A DNA stretch of 64,000 nucleotides. It comes from Acinetobacter sp. MB5. GTDB lineage: Bacteria > Pseudomonadota > Gammaproteobacteria > Pseudomonadales > Moraxellaceae. The stretch covers positions 434,001-498,000 of the forward strand of contig NZ_POVU01000002.1 in NCBI RefSeq assembly GCF_003261585.1. Direction: 5' to 3'. Shown piece after piece: positions 56,937 to 64,000 of the stretch. The first letter of the stretch is position 1; the number at the start of each line of letters is the position of its first letter. Both the position numbers and the translations under genes were made by a program. Below the pieces are notes generated by a model. That model did no database searches, was not told the origin of the DNA, and saw nothing but the letters and a program-made list of their open reading frames with translations.

Positions 56937-58562
56937 ATGAAAAATTTTAAAATTGCCCTTGCTCAATTCTCTCCGCATATTGGCAATATTGAAAACAACA
57001 CCCAAAAAATGATCGAACAGGCCAATCAAGCCAAACAACAACATGCTGACATTATTCTATTTCCAGAACTCAGCATGATTGGCTACCCTGCCGAAGATCT
57101 TTTTTTACGTCCAAGTCTAAAAAAACGCACCGAAAATGCTTTTGCTGAACTTCGTGCTGTCAAAGATATTGTGATGGTCTTTGGTTTTGTCCACCATAGT
57201 GAAGATGGTCAGCGCTTTAACTCTGCTGCCGTGATGAAAGATGGTGAAATTCTGGGAATTTACAACAAGCAGAATTTGCCAAACTATAGCGTTTTTGATG
57301 AGAAACGTTATTTTGCAACTGGCCATCAACACTTAGTTTTTGAATATTTAGAACATAAATTTGGTGTTCTAATCTGTGAAGACATCTGGAGTCTCAACAC
57401 AGTTCAGCAACTGAGCCAATTGAATGTGGATAGCGTTTTAGTCCTCAACTCATCGCCTTATGAAGTGGGTAAACCGCAACACCGTTTAACCACGATGGCT
57501 CACCTTGCAAAAGAGCTGAATCTTAACTTGATCTACAACAACCAAGTGGGTGGTCAGGACGATTTAGTCTTTGATGGTACAAGCTTTGTCATTAACCGTA
57601 ATGGTGAACTGGCACTTCGTGCTGAGAGCTTCAAAGAAGAAGTTTACTATGTTGAGTTTAATGCTGAACAAGCAGCTTACAACAAGCAAGCTGCTGCGCC
57701 TGAACTCGATACAATGGCCGAGATTTATCAAAGCCTGGTCATGGCTACACGTGACTATGTACAGCGCTCAGGGTTCCCTGGTGTTATCTTGGGTTTATCG
57801 GGCGGGATTGACTCAGCTTTAACTTTAGCCATTGCAGTAGATGCTTTAGGTGCAGATAAAGTTCAGGCAGTGATGATGCCATATACCTACACATCACAAA
57901 TCAGTGTGGAAGATGCGGCTGAACAAGCAAAAACGCTTGGCATTACTTTTGGAATCGCGGAAATTCACCCGATTGTAAATAGCTTTATGCAAACGCTCTA
58001 TCCATTCTTTGGTGATCGCCCTGCCGATGCAACTGAAGAAAATCTTCAAGCACGTGCACGTGGTACTTTGCTGATGGGCTTGTCAAACAAATTTGGCAAC
58101 CTCGTACTTTCAACAGGCAATAAGTCTGAGTTGGCTGTGGGTTACTGCACACTGTATGGCGATATGGTTGGTGCTTTCGCTGTCCTGAAAGATGTTTATA
58201 AAACCATTGTGTTTGAATTGGCAAAATATCGTAACAGCATCAGCGAAACTCCTGTGATTCCTGAGCGTGTGATTACTCGTCCACCTTCAGCAGAACTTCG
58301 CCCAGATCAAAAAGACCAAGACTCTTTACCTGCCTATGATGTTCTTGATGCAATCCTTTATGCTTATATCGAAGAAGATAGCAGCCAAGCCGACATTATT
58401 GCACGTGGTTTTGAGCAAGAAATGGTTGAGAAAGTCATTCGTCTGGTTGACCGTAATGAATATAAGCGCCGTCAGGGTGCGATTGGCCCACGTATCAGTT
58501 CACGTGCATTTAGCCGCGAACGCCGCTACCCAATCGTAAATGGCTGGAAACCTGGCATCTAA
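56937..58562 (+). CDS. nadE: Glutamine-dependent NAD+ synthetase
   Basis: A 541-residue fusion of a nitrilase-type glutaminase (residues 1-260) and an NAD synthetase domain. The glutaminase triad is visible: Glu in LFPELSMIGYPAEDL, Lys in YNKQNLPNYSVFDE, Cys in LICEDIW. The synthetase P-loop is GLSGGIDSALTLAIA. Further AMP-site motifs TGNKSELAVGYCTLYGDMVG and RPPSAELRPDQKDQDSLP follow. It makes NAD+ from deamido-NAD+ using glutamine. ATG at 56937 follows AGGAATAGGATT. A terminator closes it. Confidence 0.96.
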   Translation: MKNFKIALAQFSPHIGNIENNTQKMIEQANQAKQQHADIILFPELSMIGYPAEDLFLRPSLKKRTENAFAELRAVKDIVMVFGFVHHSEDGQRFNSAAVMKDGEILGIYNKQNLPNYSVFDEKRYFATGHQHLVFEYLEHKFGVLICEDIWSLNTVQQLSQLNVDSVLVLNSSPYEVGKPQHRLTTMAHLAKELNLNLIYNNQVGGQDDLVFDGTSFVINRNGELALRAESFKEEVYYVEFNAEQAAYNKQAAAPELDTMAEIYQSLVMATRDYVQRSGFPGVILGLSGGIDSALTLAIAVDALGADKVQAVMMPYTYTSQISVEDAAEQAKTLGITFGIAEIHPIVNSFMQTLYPFFGDRPADATEENLQARARGTLLMGLSNKFGNLVLSTGNKSELAVGYCTLYGDMVGAFAVLKDVYKTIVFELAKYRNSISETPVIPERVITRPPSAELRPDQKDQDSLPAYDVLDAILYAYIEEDSSQADIIARGFEQEMVEKVIRLVDRNEYKRRQGAIGPRISSRAFSRERRYPIVNGWKPGI

Positions 58563-58577
58563 TCTTTAGAATGCTCT

Positions 58578-58608
58578 AAAAACCCAAACACACGTTTGGG
58601 TTTTTTTA
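58578..58608 (+). terminator. Terminator after nadE
   Basis: AAAACCCAAAC pairs with GTTTGGGTTTT around a 4-nt loop, followed by T residues. Confidence 0.88.
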
Positions 58609-58630
58609 TGATTTAAATTTTTTCTAGGCA

Positions 58631-58663
58631 CAAAAAAAGAAACCATGCAAGGATGCATGGTTT
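58631..58663 (-). terminator. Terminator after tRNA-Met
   Basis: On the minus strand AAACCATGCA pairs with TGCATGGTTT around a 4-nt loop, followed by CTTTTTTT. It lies directly 3' of the tRNA. Confidence 0.88.
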
Positions 58664-58670
58664 ATAAAAA

Positions 58671-58747
58671 TGGTGGCTATGACGAGACTTGAACTTGTGA
58701 CCCCCGCATTATGAGTGCGGTGCTCTAACCAACTGAGCTACATAGCC
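58671..58747 (-). tRNA. tRNA-Met (CAU), elongator
   Basis: A 77-nt cloverleaf on the minus strand with the 3' CCA encoded. Acceptor stem GGCTATG / CATAGCC, D-arm GCTC...GAGC, anticodon stem CCGCA / TGCGG with loop CTCATAA (anticodon CAT), T-loop TTCAAGT. The sequence resembles the E. coli elongator tRNA-Met more than initiator tRNA (the first base pair is intact, and there is no run of three G-C pairs next to the anticodon loop). A terminator follows at once, so it is a single-tRNA unit. Confidence 0.93.
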
Positions 58748-59044
58748 GTAAACTGTGGGTGCATTATCTACAGATCTATAATGTACGTCAACTCTTTTCC
58801 AACCCATCTGATCATCAAATATGCAAAACCCTGTTTTTTGACTATAAATTAGCTTTTTTACCATTAAAGTCCGAATTTTTATCTCATTTAAAAGATGATC
58901 TTAAGCCAATATATGAAATTGCCAGTTTGCGGATATATGGGTATTTCAAAGTAGATGAGTCAAAAACATTTTGCCCAACACTAGGTTGGGCAAAATGATC
59001 AAAGAAAAAATGTATGCTAAATTCTTATGTCACTGCTCGCTATT

Positions 59045-60352
<1,308 letters not shown>

Positions 60353-60371
60353 CTATGCTTAAAATAGGAAA

Positions 60372-60413
60372 ATGACCGATATACAATCAATTTGTCCGAA
60401 TATCGGACAAATT
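60372..60413. promoter_or_regulatory. PobR operator (inverted repeat with an extra half-site)
   Basis: AATTTGTCCGA (60389-60399) and TCGGACAAATT (60403-60413) form an 11-bp perfect inverted repeat around ATA. A related AATGACCGATA half-site lies 16 bp upstream. PobR-type IclR regulators use such repeats in the pobA-pobR space, and the operator is placed here for both genes. Confidence 0.8.
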
Positions 60414-60433
60414 CACATTAGGATTAGTTTGCC

Positions 60434-61243
60434 ATGGATCAACAGGCAATTCTCCAATCAGCACATGGAGAACAGATTTCACAAGAAGATTACATTGCAG
60501 GGTTGGCAAAAGGATTATTGGTACTTGAAGCCTTCGGTGTCGAACGACAACGTCTGAATATCACCCAAATTGCACAACGTACAGGGATTAGCCGTACAGC
60601 AGCACGACGTTATGCCAAAACCTTAAAATTTTTAGGTTTTTTAGATACCGATCAACATTATTTCTGGTTAACGCCGAGAGTATTACGTTTCTCAAGTGCT
60701 TATCTCAGTTCTGCACATTTACCCAAAGTTGCTCAACCTCTGCTGAATTTACTCAGTGTACAAACCAATCAGACCTTCTCTGTGGTGGTGCTCGATGAAC
60801 AGGAAGTCGTGCCGATTGCTCGTGGTTTTTTACCGCAAGCTGACAGCTTACGACTCAATCCGTATGGTATGCACTTGGGACATCGTTTGCCTGCACATGC
60901 AACATCAACAGGAAAACTACTCTTGGCACATTTAAGTTCAGATGAGCGGCGAGCATGGGTAGAACGTTATGGCTTAAAACGTTTAACTCCATTTAGCATT
61001 ACCGATGAAGCGACATTTTTGCAGGAACTCGAGAAGATTGCTCAGCAAGATTATTGCATTTCTCAGGAACAGCACGAGCTAGGCATCATTGCGATTGCTG
61101 TGCCGATTTTTGATGCTCAAGGTAAAGTGATTGCTGCACTGAATTGTATTGCACAACAACAGCGAGTCGATGAAGCCTATCTTTTAAAAAGCATTTTGCC
61201 ATTACTCAGACACTGTGCCCAAGAAATTCGCAATATGATCTAA
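60434..61243 (+). CDS. pobR: PobR, IclR-family activator of pobA
   Basis: A 269-residue regulator. The N-terminal winged HTH is ITQIAQRTGISRTAARRYAKTL, and the IclR ligand-binding domain begins around residue 85 with VAQPLLNLLSVQTNQTFSVVV; HATSTGKLLLAHLS and ISQEQHELGIIAIAVPIFD are the IclR signatures. It activates pobA in response to 4-hydroxybenzoate in Acinetobacter. It is divergent from pobA with the operator between them. Start ATG at 60434 precedes DQQAILQSAH; AGGATTAG lies upstream. Confidence 0.92.
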   Translation: MDQQAILQSAHGEQISQEDYIAGLAKGLLVLEAFGVERQRLNITQIAQRTGISRTAARRYAKTLKFLGFLDTDQHYFWLTPRVLRFSSAYLSSAHLPKVAQPLLNLLSVQTNQTFSVVVLDEQEVVPIARGFLPQADSLRLNPYGMHLGHRLPAHATSTGKLLLAHLSSDERRAWVERYGLKRLTPFSITDEATFLQELEKIAQQDYCISQEQHELGIIAIAVPIFDAQGKVIAALNCIAQQQRVDEAYLLKSILPLLRHCAQEIRNMI

Positions 61244-61245
61244 AC

Positions 61246-61275
61246 AAAAAAGCCAGTGATGACACTGGCTTTTTC
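61246..61275. terminator. Bidirectional terminator between pobR and the symporter gene
   Basis: AAAAGCCAGTG pairs with CACTGGCTTTT around a 4-nt loop, with A and T runs at the sides. It lies 3 bp after the pobR stop and 10 bp past the stop of the convergent AGCS gene. Confidence 0.88.
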
Positions 61276-61284
61276 GATGTGATC

Positions 61285-62760
61285 TTACCAAATATCGGTA
61301 TCGATCTTTTTCTTGAATTCTGGATGATTATCTAACTTAAATACAGGCTCTTTCACGCCGCGATTGAGCTGTGAACGATAGTCTTTTAGCATCATACGCA
61401 AGAATGGCATCAGTAAGAGAATCGCAATCAAGTTAATGGTTGCCATGATACCCATCGACAAGTCAGCCATTGACCAAACTAATGGAACGCTGGTAATCGC
61501 ACCGAAGTACACCATAAACAACACCATCAAGCGGAAAATAAACATCACCACACGACTGTTATTGATGAACTGGACGTTACTTTCTGCGTAAGCATAGTTA
61601 CCTAAAATCGCAGAGTAGCAGAACAAGAACAAAATGAATGCAAGGAAGTCACCACCATAGTGTCCAATCTGGGTTTCTAGTGCATGCTGAGTCAGCTCAA
61701 CACCTTGCAAGCCAGAATTGGTATAAACACCTGAAATCAAGATGATAAGTGCTGTACTGGTACATACCACGAAAGTATCCACAAACACGCCCAACATTTG
61801 AACCAAACCTTGGTTTACAGGATGGTGCACATCAGATGCTGCAGCAGCGTTTGGCGCAGAACCCATACCCGCTTCGTTTGAGAACAAGCCACGTTTAATG
61901 CCTTGCATCATTGCCATAGACACCATACTACCGAAGAAACCACCTGCAGCCGCATCAAACTGGAATGCTTTGCTAAAGATCAGATAGAAAATGTGCGGAA
62001 TAATGTCGTAATTGCTGATACAGATATAAAATGCAATTGCCAGATAAAGCCCAGCTTTAAGCGGTACGAACATTTCAGCAAAATGTGCAATACGCTTGAT
62101 ACCACCAAAAATGGCCATTGCTGTAATGGCAACCAATGCTAAACCGACCCAAGAAATGGTCAGGTTCAAACCACCAAGTGGTAGCACAATATTGGCTTTG
62201 TCCCAACCCCAAGCATGTGATGAAGCATCAATCATGGCATTGGCTTGTACCGAGTTAAATACAAAACCGTAAGCCAAAATCATCGCCAAGGCAAAAATAA
62301 CACCGAACGGTTTGCTCTTTAAGCCTTTAGTGATGTAGTACGCAGGGCCACCACGGAACTGTGCGTTATTTTCATCACGGATTTTAAACAACTGTGCCAA
62401 CGAGGACTCAACGAATGCTGAACTCATGCCCACCAATGCAGTTACCCACATCCAAAAAACCGCACCTGGTCCACCAATTGCGATCGCCATTGCAACCCCG
62501 CCGATGTTACCCACACCAACACGGCTCGCTAAACCTGTTACAAAAGCCTGAAATGGGGTAATCCCATGTTCATCTTCTCCTGGCTGGCGACTTTCTTTCA
62601 TTACTCGAATACTTTGTAAAAACATTCGAACTTGAACACCACCTGTTACAACGGTATAAATCAAGCCGACCGCAAGTAGTAAAATTACCAAGAAATTCCA
62701 TAATGGGTCATTAAAGTATGAAACCCACTGCATGAGGAATGCATTTAATTCCGAATTCAT
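61285..62760 (-). CDS. AGCS-family amino acid (alanine/glycine):Na+ symporter
   Basis: A 491-residue membrane transporter with about 10-11 hydrophobic segments. It begins FLMQWVSYFNDPLWNFLVILL, then carries the family motifs GLASRVGVGNIGGVAMAIAIGGPGAVFWMW and GMSSAFVESSLAQLFK, followed by GGPAYYITKGL, FSNEAGMGSAPNAAAAS and FVDTFVVCTSTALIILISG. These are the AGCS (AlsT/DagA) marks. It imports alanine, glycine or a related amino acid with sodium. The start ATG is at 62760; AAGGACG lies upstream. Convergent with pobR. Confidence 0.92.
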   Translation of the reverse strand: MNSELNAFLMQWVSYFNDPLWNFLVILLLAVGLIYTVVTGGVQVRMFLQSIRVMKESRQPGEDEHGITPFQAFVTGLASRVGVGNIGGVAMAIAIGGPGAVFWMWVTALVGMSSAFVESSLAQLFKIRDENNAQFRGGPAYYITKGLKSKPFGVIFALAMILAYGFVFNSVQANAMIDASSHAWGWDKANIVLPLGGLNLTISWVGLALVAITAMAIFGGIKRIAHFAEMFVPLKAGLYLAIAFYICISNYDIIPHIFYLIFSKAFQFDAAAGGFFGSMVSMAMMQGIKRGLFSNEAGMGSAPNAAAASDVHHPVNQGLVQMLGVFVDTFVVCTSTALIILISGVYTNSGLQGVELTQHALETQIGHYGGDFLAFILFLFCYSAILGNYAYAESNVQFINNSRVVMFIFRLMVLFMVYFGAITSVPLVWSMADLSMGIMATINLIAILLLMPFLRMMLKDYRSQLNRGVKEPVFKLDNHPEFKKKIDTDIW

Positions 62761-63433
62761 TCAAACGTCCTTCTAGATTATACGGGATCACTCGTTCTGG
62801 ACAATTCAGCCATCCTTCTCCATTTAAGCCGTATGACAAATGGGTATCCATGAAAGTCTAGCTCAATTTCCCCCACAAAGCCTGAGTGATGGTCAGCATG
62901 AATGAGTCAGTACTCACCATGAAGCGCCGCAACTAAATTGTGCTTCACAATAGAATTGCTTAGCCCTCAACAAAAAATTTTTGACTGGCACAAATTAAAA
63001 TCATAAAAAATCTTTAGAAAAGATTAAGAATAAAACAGTATGAAGAATTTTCCACTCTGCAAAATTGCACCAAAAGAAATCTTTTGCACTAAAAAAAACA
63101 CGATTATACTCATCCCAACCTTAAAACCAACTTATTTTTTTATTTTTGCACCATTTTAGTGATTATTTTTTAAGCGTGTTTTTATCATTATTTAAACAAT
63201 CAATTCATTTATTTAGTATAGATAAACAACAATTTCTTAAATTTTAAACCTCATGTTCTTTAATTTTCTTTACGACAACAATTATTTAAATTAGACCATT
63301 TAGTCCAACAACACAAAAGACAATTATTCGTCAATCATCCATACAAATGATTTGTGCTTTTGCTAGCCACTGCCCTGTTCTATCGTTTATAGTGCTAAAA
63401 AAATCATTAACTCATCAGATTACAGGAGTACTT
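62761..63433. other. Divergent region between the symporter and nitroreductase genes
   Basis: About 670 bp. The stretch 62761-62960, next to the symporter start, is clearly more GC-rich than the rest and has several small inverted repeats (for example TTGTG-AAG-CACAA and TGAGT-ACTG-ACTCA on the minus strand). It may be a structured leader of the symporter mRNA. A promoter-like TTGTCC / TATAAT pair (16 bp) lies immediately before the symporter start codon on the minus strand. From 62960 to 63420 the DNA is very AT-rich with no gene I can support. Confidence 0.55.
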
Positions 63434-64000
63434 ATGAACTTGGAGCAAGTTCGCCACGTCGATGACGCCATTACTTCACGCCATTCAGTACGTGCTTTTC
63501 TAGACACCCCTGTTGACCCACAAATCATCCGTGACATTTTAAGCGTTGCTAGTCGTGCACCTTCAGGCACCAATACACAGCCTTGGAAAGTTTATGTCGT
63601 TACAGGAAAAAAACGTGATGCCATGGTTGAACGAGTATGTCAGGCTCAACTTGAAGTGAATGAACATCCTGAGCTTGCAGAAAAATATAAAGAAACCTTT
63701 GCGTATTATCCTGAAAAATGGATTTCACCATTTATTGACCGTCGCCGTGCCAATGGTTGGGGACTATATGGCTTGTTGAACATTCAACGCGGTGAAAAAG
63801 AAAAAATGGCAGCTCAGCAGTTGCGTAATTTCAAACTGTTCGATGCACCTGTCGCCCTTTATTTCACCGTCAATAAAGCAATGGGTATTGGTTCAAAAAT
63901 GGACATTGCCATGATGATTCAAAATGTGATGGTGGCTGCTAGAGCGCGTGGTTTAGACACTTGCCCACAGGCAGCGTGGAATCATTTTCACCCAATCGTG
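63434..64000 (+). CDS. Nitroreductase-family flavoprotein (N-terminal part, cut by window end)
   Basis: The window ends inside this gene, after 189 codons. The start is the ATG at 63434, with CAGGAG upstream. The N-terminal DDAITSRHSVRAFLDTPVDP and the FMN-binding stretch VASRAPSGTNTQPWKVYVVTG are typical of NfsB-like nitroreductases, and FDAPVALYFTVNK and ARGLDTCPQAAWNHF follow. It would use FMN and NAD(P)H to reduce nitro compounds, quinones or similar. The substrate is not readable. It is divergent from the AGCS symporter gene. Confidence 0.85.
   Translation, partial: MNLEQVRHVDDAITSRHSVRAFLDTPVDPQIIRDILSVASRAPSGTNTQPWKVYVVTGKKRDAMVERVCQAQLEVNEHPELAEKYKETFAYYPEKWISPFIDRRRANGWGLYGLLNIQRGEKEKMAAQQLRNFKLFDAPVALYFTVNKAMGIGSKMDIAMMIQNVMVAARARGLDTCPQAAWNHFHPIV

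Noticed and set aside
58759-58998. 79-codon plus-strand frame after tRNA-Met
   Set aside because: No ribosome-binding site or family resemblance; composition is like the AT-rich noncoding DNA around it.
62761-62960. Glycine riboswitch upstream of the AGCS symporter
   Set aside because: Neither the GGAGAG nor ACCGAAG conserved segments nor the tandem layout could be found; kept only as an unexplained structured region.

Overview
This window looks like a chromosomal segment of an Acinetobacter species (Gammaproteobacteria, Moraxellaceae). The signs are the AT-rich DNA, the RNase HI / DNA polymerase III epsilon fusion gene, the neighbour orders sdhCDAB-sucAB-lpd-sucCD opposite gltA and pobA-pobR, and a small-RNA gene between trpS and sucD. 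It is mostly core genome. I see no phage, insertion sequence, CRISPR array, integron or defence island.

Layout. 1-9440: end of a Yej-type peptide ABC transporter (permease fragment, binding protein), then mltD with an unusually long LysM tail, the rnhA-dnaQ fusion, a FimL-like protein and nudC. As I recall it, this is nearly the order found in Pseudomonas aeruginosa. 9441-14100: an esterase, dolP-yraN opposite rsmI, an MgtC/DUF4010 membrane protein and a small acidic SutA-like protein. 14200-19900: ygfB-pepP-ubiH-ubiH2 (ubiquinone hydroxylation) opposite a coiled-coil gene, zapA and 6S RNA, the same neighbourhood as in E. coli. 19900-24760: folP, ftsH, rlmE opposite yhbY and a DOMON-like gene. 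24780-30600: a coiled-coil protein, then carAB behind a leader that looks like a UTP-sensing attenuator, then greA. 30600-37300: accessory housekeeping genes (HDAC-like hydrolase, an unknown protein, an alkyltransferase-like protein, a Na+/H+ antiporter, a frameshifted esterase, a zinc metallopeptidase, a DUF808 protein). 37470-38740: trpS and a probable Aar small RNA. 38800-52930: TCA-cycle block (sdhCDAB, sucAB, lpd, sucCD on the minus strand; gltA divergent). 52990-56611: an orphan HigA-like regulator and a copper-receptor cluster. 56937-64000: nadE, tRNA-Met, pobA/pobR with its operator, an AGCS amino-acid:Na+ symporter and the start of a nitroreductase gene.

How the genes work together. 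The TCA block encodes citrate synthase, 2-oxoglutarate dehydrogenase with its own E3, succinyl-CoA synthetase and succinate dehydrogenase. Its intergenic regions hold several inverted repeats and leader hairpins that suggest post-transcriptional or operator control. CarAB supplies carbamoyl phosphate for pyrimidines and arginine. PobA/PobR convert 4-hydroxybenzoate to protocatechuate. The TonB copper receptor with two DUF2946 proteins and a Met/His-rich membrane peptide looks like a copper-acquisition unit.

The best leads beyond routine annotation are the carA leader (a 17-codon, Phe-rich leader ORF that overlaps a terminator hairpin), the trpS-sucD small RNA, the copper cluster, the inverted repeats before sucA, sucC and sdhC, and the single-base frameshift in the esterase. 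I found no convincing wholly new multi-gene system.
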